Assembly: GCA_002451855.1 (NCBI GenBank)
Contig: DKDS01000059.1
Coordinates: forward strand, 1 to 18,100
Direction of reading: 5' to 3'
Length of the DNA stretch: 18,100 nt
From: Ruminococcaceae bacterium UBA6842
GTDB taxonomy: Bacteria > Bacillota > Clostridia > Oscillospirales > Acutalibacteraceae
The notes under the pieces were generated by a model, which saw only the letters and a program-made list of their open reading frames with translations, had not been told where the DNA came from and did not search any database. This document shows, piece after piece, positions 7,191-13,646 of this stretch (position 1 is the first letter of the stretch; each line of letters opens with the position of its first letter). Made by a program: the position numbers and the translations under genes.

Positions 7191-8917
7191 TAGAAGCTTT
7201 CCGTAAGATATGGCATTTTGCCGGAGAAGAAACAAAAAACATAAATAAATCGGTAGCAGTCGGGTTTTTAAACGCGGTTCTGCAAATGTTTCAGGTTGCG
7301 GCAATTTATTTTGTCGTGCTTGCGCTTACCGACGGTGAAAAGAGTGCAAAAACCGCATGGATAGCGCTTGTTTTCGAGCTTATAGCAATTTTCGGCGGAG
7401 CGGTTACCGCAAGCCTTTCAAAAATGCTGCAAACCCATGCCGGCTACTTTATGGCGGCAGACCGCAGGATTTCCATTGCCGACAGACTTAAAAGCGTTCC
7501 GATGGGCTTTTTTAACCAAAACAGCCTCGGCCAGATTTCGGGTGTTTGCACAACGGTTGTGGGCAGCATTGAGAATATGGTGCCTATGGTGCTTGTAAAT
7601 ATCCTCGGCGGACTTATTCAGGCGGCGGTTTTTACCGCTTTGATTATTGTGTTCGATTGGCGTATAGGACTTATCGTGCTTGCGGGTATCCTGCTTTATT
7701 TACTTGCGGTTTCGGCTATGGAAAAAAAGTCCGCGGTTATTGCAAATGACACGCAAAAATCACAGACCGCGCTTATAGAAGCCGTTTTGGAAACGGTACA
7801 GGGCATGAGCGTAATCAAATCCTTTAACCTGACAGGCAAGGGCGATAAAAAGCTGCAAAATGCGCTTGAATACAATCGCCGCAGTAATATTGAGGTCGCA
7901 AAGCTGCTCACCCCCTATACCGCTCTTCAGGAGGGTATACTGCAAATCGCCGAGGTCGGTATGATGCTTGCGGGCGTACTGCTTTGGATAAACGGTAATT
8001 TAAGTCTCTCAAACGCCCTTACGGTGCTTGTAATTTCATTCCTTGTGTTCAATCAAATAAAGGCATTCGGTATGGGTGTTTCTATGCTGCGTTTGACTGC
8101 CGCCGCCATTGACCGCACCGCGGAAACGGAAAATATGCCCCGTATGGACGAAAACGGCAAAACCTTAAATCCCCAAACGCACGATATTGTTTTTGAAAAT
8201 GTAAGCTTTTCATATGAGCAGAAACCGATTTTACGGAATATTTCCGTTACCCTGCCCGATAAAACCACAACGGCGGTAATAGGCCCCTCGGGCAGCGGCA
8301 AAACGACCTTCTGTAATCTGATTGCGCGCTTTTGGGATACGGACAGCGGCAGTGTGAAAATCGGAGGCTTTGATGTTAAGAATTACACTCTTGAAGCCCT
8401 TATGGACCAAATCAGCGTAGTTTTCCAGAATGTTTATTTGTTTGCCGATACGATTGAGAACAACATTAAATTCGGTTGCCCGGGCGCTACGCACGACGAG
8501 GTTGCGGCCGCCGCAAAAGCCGCCTGCTGTGATGATTTTATTGAAAGCCTGCCCGACGGCTACAACACCGTTATCGGCGAGGGCGGCGCCAGTCTTTCGG
8601 GCGGTGAAAAACAGCGTATTTCAATAGCGCGCGCTATGCTTAAAAACGCACCTATCGTTATTCTTGACGAGGCAACCGCAAATGTCGACCCCGAAAATGA
8701 GGATAGACTGCAAAAGGCTATTGAGGCTCTGACGTGCGACAAAACGATAATTATGATTGCGCACAGGCTGAAAACCGTCCGTCACGCCGATCAGATCCTT
8801 GTTATCGACCGCGGGCGTATAGTACAAAAGGGCAAGCACGAGCAGTTGATTGCCGAACCCGGTATTTACGCAGACTTTGTAGGCGGTAAAAAACAGACAG
8901 TGGACTGGAAGCTGTAA
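7187..8917 (+). CDS. ABC exporter-fold half-transporter 2 (TMD-NBD), YbtQ/IrtB-like position
   Basis: A 576-residue partner half-transporter: six membrane helices in residues 1-310, then an ATPase domain with Walker A GPSGSGKTT (366-374), Q-loop VVFQN (411-415), signature LSGGE (470-474), Walker B IVILDE (490-495) with catalytic Glu 495, and switch His about 526. Like its partner it has no degenerate site, unlike many heterodimeric exporters in which one half has lost the catalytic Glu. The C-terminus ends in a Trp-Lys-Leu tail (TVDWKL), which I recall as common in the siderophore-linked subgroup. Its ATG overlaps the stop of the first half by 4 nt, so translation is coupled. It is followed 9 nt later by a strong terminator, making it the last gene of the unit. 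Confidence 0.9.
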   Translation: MIEAFRKIWHFAGEETKNINKSVAVGFLNAVLQMFQVAAIYFVVLALTDGEKSAKTAWIALVFELIAIFGGAVTASLSKMLQTHAGYFMAADRRISIADRLKSVPMGFFNQNSLGQISGVCTTVVGSIENMVPMVLVNILGGLIQAAVFTALIIVFDWRIGLIVLAGILLYLLAVSAMEKKSAVIANDTQKSQTALIEAVLETVQGMSVIKSFNLTGKGDKKLQNALEYNRRSNIEVAKLLTPYTALQEGILQIAEVGMMLAGVLLWINGNLSLSNALTVLVISFLVFNQIKAFGMGVSMLRLTAAAIDRTAETENMPRMDENGKTLNPQTHDIVFENVSFSYEQKPILRNISVTLPDKTTTAVIGPSGSGKTTFCNLIARFWDTDSGSVKIGGFDVKNYTLEALMDQISVVFQNVYLFADTIENNIKFGCPGATHDEVAAAAKAACCDDFIESLPDGYNTVIGEGGASLSGGEKQRISIARAMLKNAPIVILDEATANVDPENEDRLQKAIEALTCDKTIIMIAHRLKTVRHADQILVIDRGRIVQKGKHEQLIAEPGIYADFVGGKKQTVDWKL

Positions 8918-8926
8918 GGATATTTT

Positions 8927-8966
8927 AAACGGCGGCATAGTAAAAGCTATGCCGCCGTTTTGTTTT
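8927..8966. terminator. Strong rho-independent terminator after the ABC pair
   Basis: A perfect 14-bp stem (AAACGGCGGCATAG / CTATGCCGCCGTTT, 8927-8940 with 8947-8960) closes a 6-nt loop and is followed by TGTTTT. It ends the rightward ABC transcript. In the leftward direction the stem is followed by TTTAAAAT, so it may also serve the DUF4097 operon whose last stop is at 8978. Confidence 0.92.
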
Positions 8967-8977
8967 ATCGGAATGAT

Positions 8978-9943
8978 TTATTTTTGTATATTGATTATTA
9001 TATTGCCCGTAGAGGTAGTAATTTCACATTTTCCGCCCGACGCTGTTTTCGGTACTCTGACCGTACCCGTGGAGGTCTTTGTTACAAATGTCTTTTCGGA
9101 AAGCAATGTACCTGTAACATCACCCGTGCCTGTTTTTACACAGACCGTATCGGCGTCGCTGTTATCAAATCTGACATTACCTGTACCGCTTTCGACAGAA
9201 AGACTGCCCGTCGCCAAAACATTTTTAAAGCTCATATCTCCCGTATTGCTATCCGCAAGAAAACTTCCGCACGAAATATCGTTCAACTTTATTGTTCCCG
9301 TATTTGTTTTAATGTTGATGCCGTTATTTACCGAAACGGAATTTGCCTTAATATCACCCGTTGCGGCAGTAAGGCTCAGACTGTCTGCCGTAAGCGACCC
9401 CACGCTGATATTACCGGAGGCTGTTTTTATTTGGACGGTATCCGAAACAGAGGCAAATAAATCCACATCGGATGTATGCCCGTTAATCTGAACCGTTTTA
9501 AAGGCAAAATCCCGAGGCACGGTAATATCTCCCGTATCGCTTTCTACCGACAGCGAATTATAGCTGTTTTGGGGCAGATAAACGGTAATTTTGGGCGTTT
9601 TAAGGGAAATACCTATATATTCATACCATTTCCTTGTATCGGTTGTTCTGATGACAAGCGTACCGTTTTCGACCGCGGCGTAATGCTCTGCTTTCTCAGA
9701 CTCAAAGCATACAACCTTACATTCCTTATCTTCTGACGGTACAAGCTCGATTTCGGCTGTATCCGTATCAACGGATATTTTATCAAACTCGCCGTCGGGG
9801 TTATAAGCTTCGGTCTTGTATTCGACTGTACTGAGCTTGGTAAAATCCCAATCACAGACTGTCATTACAGCCGCAAAAAGAATTAATCCGAGCGCGGTAA
9901 ACGCCGACGCTGTAATTAACCAAGCCTTTGTTGCTTTACTCAT
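8978..9943 (-). CDS. DUF4097-family beta-helix-like surface protein
   Basis: A 321-residue protein with one N-terminal membrane segment (about residues 8-30) and a long extracytoplasmic part built of short beta repeats. The repeats show Ser/Thr-Gly-Asp/Asn/Thr-Ile/Val turns again and again (SDTGDI, TASGNI, AATGDI, TNTGTI, SNTGDM, SGTGNV, TGTGDV, TSTGTV, TSTGNI), the pattern of DUF4097 (LiaG-like) proteins that fold as a right-handed beta solenoid. Its biochemical role is not established; the family sits with PadR and DUF1700 genes and is tied to envelope-stress operons. Start ATG 9943 overlaps the DUF1700 stop as ATGA, with AAGGAGA upstream. It is the last gene of the three-gene operon. Confidence 0.88.
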   Translation of the reverse strand: MSKATKAWLITASAFTALGLILFAAVMTVCDWDFTKLSTVEYKTEAYNPDGEFDKISVDTDTAEIELVPSEDKECKVVCFESEKAEHYAAVENGTLVIRTTDTRKWYEYIGISLKTPKITVYLPQNSYNSLSVESDTGDITVPRDFAFKTVQINGHTSDVDLFASVSDTVQIKTASGNISVGSLTADSLSLTAATGDIKANSVSVNNGINIKTNTGTIKLNDISCGSFLADSNTGDMSFKNVLATGSLSVESGTGNVRFDNSDADTVCVKTGTGDVTGTLLSEKTFVTKTSTGTVRVPKTASGGKCEITTSTGNIIINIQK

Positions 9944-10542
9944 TGCGCCTTCTCCTTTCCGACAAATAAGCCCTTAATACCCAAAGCAATTTTTCCTGTA
10001 AGCAATACCATGCCCTTTGTTGCGGCTTTACACCCGAAAAACAGGAAAATTGATAAACCTGCGAAGAAAATACCCGCGCTCAGCATAACAAGCCCCGAAA
10101 GTCCGTTCCCCTGAAACGCAAATATCACAGCCGTGGCTATTCCGCCGAGCCAGCATGCCGCAAAAGACACCTCTGCCGACCACAATACAACAACGGCAGA
10201 CCATATTACAATGTAAACAGAAAGAATGACGGCTGCTGCGGCTATCAAAAGCGAAAGCCATATCGGAGAACCCAACACAATAAGTACGATTTCCCGGGCT
10301 CTCAGCGTCCTGTTGGGCTTTACCCTTTCTTTGACGATTTTTGTAAGCGGTGTCTCCGCAAGGATCTGCGCCGTAACATCGCTTACACTGCCGATTGCTT
10401 CCACAGCCTCAGTCTCCGTAAATCCTTCCTCCATACGGTCGTCAATCATTTCACTGTAAAAGGTAATTCGTTCATCTATATCTGCCTGCGGCAAGCCGTG
10501 AAGCCCCTCTTTTAGCTTCAAAAGAAATTCATTTTTATTCAT
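9940..10542 (-). CDS. DUF1700/HAAS-domain membrane protein
   Basis: A 200-residue protein. The N-terminal 75 residues are a cytoplasmic helical HAAS-type domain: MNKNEFLLKLKEGLHGLP, then DERITFYSEMIDDRMEEG and EAVEAIGSV, the usual DUF1700 pattern. Then follow about four membrane helices (from about residue 85). In this family the cytoplasmic domain is thought to relay to or interact with the PadR regulator encoded upstream. Start ATG 10542 is chosen because the conserved N-terminus begins there, with GGGAGG 9 nt upstream; an in-frame ATG at 10560 would add six residues and swallow the ribosome site. The gene overlaps the PadR stop by 8 nt and the DUF4097 gene by 4 nt. Confidence 0.88.
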   Translation of the reverse strand: MNKNEFLLKLKEGLHGLPQADIDERITFYSEMIDDRMEEGFTETEAVEAIGSVSDVTAQILAETPLTKIVKERVKPNRTLRAREIVLIVLGSPIWLSLLIAAAAVILSVYIVIWSAVVVLWSAEVSFAACWLGGIATAVIFAFQGNGLSGLVMLSAGIFFAGLSIFLFFGCKAATKGMVLLTGKIALGIKGLFVGKEKAQ

Positions 10543-10855
10543 TGCCATCATCCTCCCCAATTACAAATTTACATATAGCCGTAATTTCCTTCCACTCATC
10601 CTTAAAATCCTCAATGCGCTTTAGTCCCACATCTGTAATATGATAGTATTTTCTGAGCCTGCCGCCGTGCTCGGCGGTACGCACCGTCAGCATATTTGCG
10701 GTCTCCAAGCGCTTTAAAACGGTGTACAGGGTCGATTCGGAAAGCTCAATATACGGCTTCATATCCTTTATAATTTTATATCCGTAGGAGTCCTCATTTT
10801 TGATTGCGGCCAACACGCACACATCTAAAAGCCCCCGTTTCAACTGAATATCCAT
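10535..10855 (-). CDS. PadR-family transcriptional regulator
   Basis: A 106-residue winged-helix repressor of the short PadR-s2 type. It contains the typical order: QLKRGLLDVCVLAAI, then DSYGYKIIKDM, then the recognition part LSESTLYTVLKRLE and the wing GGRLRKYYHIT, followed by a C-terminal dimerisation helix (LKRIEDFKDEWKEI). GGGAGGT lies 5 nt before the ATG. It is the first gene of the PadR-DUF1700-DUF4097 operon and most likely represses its own promoter: a TTGACA-N17-TATGAT promoter lies upstream and an inverted repeat (TAATAC / GTATTA) covers its -10 region. The signal it responds to cannot be read from sequence; relatives answer to envelope stress or small phenolics. Confidence 0.93.
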   Translation of the reverse strand: MDIQLKRGLLDVCVLAAIKNEDSYGYKIIKDMKPYIELSESTLYTVLKRLETANMLTVRTAEHGGRLRKYYHITDVGLKRIEDFKDEWKEITAICKFVIGEDDGNE

Positions 10856-10873
10856 AGCATACCTCCCGTTGCG

Positions 10874-10898
10874 TAATACATCATATCACGAAGTATTA
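10874..10898. promoter_or_regulatory. Candidate PadR operator
   Basis: TAATAC (10874-10879) and GTATTA (10893-10898) form a perfect 6-bp inverted repeat with a 13-nt centre. It spans the -10 box and part of the spacer. ATAC/GTAT-type arms separated by about one turn are common in PadR sites. Confidence 0.5.
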
Positions 10899-10908
10899 AT
10901 TTTGTCAA
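10880..10908 (-). promoter_or_regulatory. Promoter of the PadR-DUF1700-DUF4097 operon
   Basis: On the minus strand TTGACA (10903-10908), a 17-nt spacer and TATGAT (10880-10885) are a near-perfect sigma-A promoter 25 nt from the padR-type ATG. Confidence 0.85.
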
Positions 10909-10928
10909 CAGTTTTATTAAATAAAAAA

Positions 10929-10955
10929 ATCGTCAGGAAAAGCTTTCCTGACGAT
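10929..10955 (-). terminator. Rho-independent terminator of the methyltransferase gene
   Basis: A perfect 12-bp stem (ATCGTCAGGAAA / TTTCCTGACGAT) with a 3-nt loop is followed on the minus strand by a T-run (complement of A at 10923-10929). It lies 35 nt after the methyltransferase stop and upstream of the padR-type promoter, insulating the two. Confidence 0.92.
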
Positions 10956-10989
10956 ATAACTGTAATATAATTAAACCGTTTTATGGCAC

Positions 10990-11523
10990 TCACAGTGCCG
11001 TACCCTTTTTCGGAACAAAAAAGCCGCTCATATCGGTTTTCTCTAATTCGAGCAGTTTAACCTTTCGCTCAATACCTCCGCCGTAGCCTGTAAGACTGCC
11101 GTTTGTACCGACTACACGGTGGCACGGGATCATAAGAGAAATCGGATTATGCCCGACAGCTCCGCCGACAGCCTGCGCGGACATTTTTTTGATACCCTGC
11201 CGTGCGGCTGTTTTTGCCGCGATTTCGCCGTAGGTCATAGTTTTGCCGTAAGGAATGGTCAGCATAATATCGCACACTGCTTTGCGGAACGGCGTCGAAC
11301 CGTAGCTGAGCGGCGGAAGAAAATCAGGCTCCTTCCCCGAAAAGTATACATCAAGCCAGTGCTTTGCCTGACATATAACGGGAAGCTCCTTTTTTTCGAT
11401 TTGCTCCGGCAAAATATTTCCGAAATGCCTTTGCCCGTTAAACCACAGACCGATAACGGCTTCACCGTCACAGGCGAGTGTGATTGTACCGAGCGGCGAC
11501 TGGTATTCAGATATGTACGTCAT
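10990..11523 (-). CDS. ogt: Methylated-DNA-protein-cysteine methyltransferase (Ogt/MGMT)
   Basis: A 177-residue suicide enzyme that moves methyl groups from O6-methylguanine (and O4-methylthymine) in DNA to its own cysteine. It shows the active site IPCHRVVG with acceptor Cys at 134, the helix-turn-helix region with IPYGKTMTYGEIA (90-102), Arg-bearing ARQGIKKMSAQAVGGAVGHNP (107-127, Arg/Asn hinge elements), and the closing GYGGGIERKVKLLELE (146-161). Length is normal for Ogt. The ATG at 11523 starts the conserved MTY-x-S-P-x-G N-terminus and has GGAGGGG about 10 nt upstream; an earlier in-frame codon at 11595 would put unrelated residues in front and overrun the promoter. It has its own promoter and terminator, so it is a single-gene unit, unrelated to its neighbours. 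Confidence 0.95.
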   Translation of the reverse strand: MTYISEYQSPLGTITLACDGEAVIGLWFNGQRHFGNILPEQIEKKELPVICQAKHWLDVYFSGKEPDFLPPLSYGSTPFRKAVCDIMLTIPYGKTMTYGEIAAKTAARQGIKKMSAQAVGGAVGHNPISLMIPCHRVVGTNGSLTGYGGGIERKVKLLELEKTDMSGFFVPKKGTAL

Positions 11524-11565
11524 CCTGCATTTCCCCTCCGAAGAAAAGTAGCTTTTACTTTGTAA

Positions 11566-11594
11566 ATTATATCGCAATACACCGAAAAAGTCCA
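11566..11594 (-). promoter_or_regulatory. Promoter of the methyltransferase gene
   Basis: The minus strand has TATAAT (11566-11571), a 17-nt spacer and TGGACT (11589-11594, four of six bases of TTGACA). It lies 43 nt before the chosen ATG. Confidence 0.6.
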
Positions 11595-11624
11595 CACGAA
11601 CATCAAAAACAATATTTTAGAATT

Positions 11625-13646
11625 TTATCGGTAAAGTCCGAACAGTCGCAGAAGCTTCTGCCAGAAGGTAAGCGATGCTTCAGCCGCCGCACTGTCCGCG
11701 GCAGCCACGGACTTTTTTACCGCCGCTGTTTTAATTACAAACTGTACGGAGCTTACATTGGTGTTTTTTTCAGAAATAAACGATACTGTTTCGGCATTAT
11801 TACCCGTAACCGAAGAAATCATAGTATCAATTTCACCGCTTATCTGTTCATCAATATTTGAGGTTTCGTTGCTGAACTCCGTCGTGCCGTTTGCAAGCTT
11901 CTTTGTGCCGCCGTAAAGTTCTCCCACGGCGTCGGTCATTTCCCCTACCGATATTTTCAGCTTACCTGTGTTGGTATACAGCGCATCCATATTAAGCTTT
12001 AATTCCTTTGCCCCCTGCGCGGTCTTACTTACAGCGCCGGTGTAATCAAGAAGTCCCCCGTAAAATGCACCGTAGCTGTCAAGCTGACCCATAAGCTCCG
12101 AAACCTGCTTTGCTGCTGCGTTTACTTTTGCAACGGCGGTATTTATTTGTGAAGTTACCTCATCAGAGGTCATCATTTGCCCGATATATGCTTCTTTGAT
12201 TTGTAATTTCTGTTCCTCTGAGAGTGAAGCCAAGGCTCCGTTTAAAATTTGTTCCTTTTGCTCATCCGTAAGCCCTGCAACCACAGCGTTTAAAATTTGC
12301 GCTTTTTGTCCGTCGGTCAAGGCTGCCGCAGCCTGCGCAACGGCAACCTGACCCTCGGGGGTTTGCAGGAAAGCGGCAGCCTGCTCTTCGGTATATCCGC
12401 TTTGAATAAGCTGCTCATAAACCGCCTGCGCCGCAATCTGAGTGTAAAGAGTATCAGCCTGCGATGTAACATAGGCCGTGTATATTGAATCCGCCTGCGA
12501 CTCAATATAACCGCGGTACAGGGTATCGGATTGTTTTTCAACCTGCTCGGTCACCTGTTTTAGTGCCGCTTGATAAGCCTGCTTATAGACTGTATCGGCG
12601 TTCATTTTTTCAAGCATCCCCATAAGCACTGCCGAATAGTTAGCGGGGGTAAGCGTAACGGCAGACATACCGTTTGCCGTGAGCTGACTGTTCAGCGCCG
12701 ACGCAGCCGCATTGCAAAGCCCCTCATACGCCGTGTAAGCCGCGGCGGTAAGCTGACCGTTCTTTGCCGTTATATCTGCAAGACCCAAATAAAGCTCGCC
12801 TGCTCCGCCTGTAAGGGCGGCAACGCCCGAGTTAAACTCGCCCACCTTGCCGTTAAGTGTTTCGGCGGCGCTGTTAAGTTTGCCTGTTCCGTCGCGAACA
12901 TCCTTAGCTCCGCTGTTTAATTCATCGGTTGCAGAAACAAGCTCGTTCACCTTATCGGTCAGCACCGAGTCGTCCACCTCAAAATTCATATTAAGGCGAA
13001 CACCGTTTATAGCAACCGCATCCATTTCAAAATCAGTAACGTCGGCTTTAATAACCGTTTCAATGCCCTTGCCCGGCAGAACAGTATAGGTAAGCTGCTT
13101 ATTGCTGCCCACATTGGCAACAGTCGCGCCGTCGCTTACAATATTTTTGCAAAGGTCGGTATTCAGCGTAAAAGAAGCCTGCAAAGCATAATTCTCATAA
13201 AAGCTACCCTTGCAGTTCTCATTTTTGCTCACCGAAAAGCGAATTTCCAGCGCGCCGCTTTTTCCCGCAATATCCTTAGCGGAATACTCCTTTCCGTCCA
13301 AAAAGTAGCGAACGGAGATATTCCACGGTATAGCGGCGTTTTTCAGCGTTCCTTGGTAGTAGACCTTATCGGCGGCAGACGTTAATGTTATTTTATCGCC
13401 GCTTTGTGTAATCTTATCCGTAGTGTTAAGCATTTTAACAGCGGAGTAGTCGCCGTAATCGGTAATATTGCCGCCGTCAAAGATATTGACCGCCTCTATA
13501 TCGGTCACCTTGCCCGAGCCGTCGGTCATAATATAAATAACTTCTTCCTTTGCGGACGGTTCGGTTTCGGCTATTGCAGGAACCGCCAAAGAGCATAAAA
13601 GCAATACGGATAATGCCGCCGCGGTAATTTTTTTAGTATATTTCAT
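11625..13646 (-). CDS. Secreted Leu/Gly heptad-type repeat protein, MMPL partner
   Basis: A 673-residue exported protein. Signal peptide 1-26 (KK, then ALSVLLLCSL, cleavage after AIA); the Cys is not in a lipobox. Residues 30-225 are a beta-rich domain. From about 235 to 300 and again 515-600 come helical stretches with Leu-x2-Gly spacing (TDELNSGAKDVRDGTGKLNS; later KELKLNMDALYTNTGKL and VGELYGGTKKLANG), the pattern seen in YhgE/Pip-like and X-X-X-Leu-X-X-Gly proteins. Between them is a coiled insert holding three tandem 16-residue repeats at 443-490, each starting LT/SD/E-x-QK-x-QI. The C-terminus is a short amphipathic FWQKLLRLFGLY tail. It overlaps the MMPL gene by ATGA and is the operon's last gene. 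It probably acts outside the membrane with the MMPL protein; exact function unknown. No strong terminator follows. Confidence 0.82.
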   Translation of the reverse strand: MKYTKKITAAALSVLLLCSLAVPAIAETEPSAKEEVIYIMTDGSGKVTDIEAVNIFDGGNITDYGDYSAVKMLNTTDKITQSGDKITLTSAADKVYYQGTLKNAAIPWNISVRYFLDGKEYSAKDIAGKSGALEIRFSVSKNENCKGSFYENYALQASFTLNTDLCKNIVSDGATVANVGSNKQLTYTVLPGKGIETVIKADVTDFEMDAVAINGVRLNMNFEVDDSVLTDKVNELVSATDELNSGAKDVRDGTGKLNSAAETLNGKVGEFNSGVAALTGGAGELYLGLADITAKNGQLTAAAYTAYEGLCNAAASALNSQLTANGMSAVTLTPANYSAVLMGMLEKMNADTVYKQAYQAALKQVTEQVEKQSDTLYRGYIESQADSIYTAYVTSQADTLYTQIAAQAVYEQLIQSGYTEEQAAAFLQTPEGQVAVAQAAAALTDGQKAQILNAVVAGLTDEQKEQILNGALASLSEEQKLQIKEAYIGQMMTSDEVTSQINTAVAKVNAAAKQVSELMGQLDSYGAFYGGLLDYTGAVSKTAQGAKELKLNMDALYTNTGKLKISVGEMTDAVGELYGGTKKLANGTTEFSNETSNIDEQISGEIDTMISSVTGNNAETVSFISEKNTNVSSVQFVIKTAAVKKSVAAADSAAAEASLTFWQKLLRLFGLYR

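Noticed and set aside
8949..9491. 180-codon rightward open frame with PV-rich repeats
   Set aside because: The repeats are the complement of the DUF4097 TGD/TGN repeats; the start lies inside the terminator hairpin.
11119..11565. 148-codon rightward open frame opposite the methyltransferase
   Set aside because: Antisense to a gene with an intact active site; no ribosome site.
11625..13646. Secreted repeat protein as a lipoprotein
   Set aside because: The Cys in LLLCSL lacks the small residue at -1 needed for a lipobox, and AIA gives a normal signal-peptidase I site.
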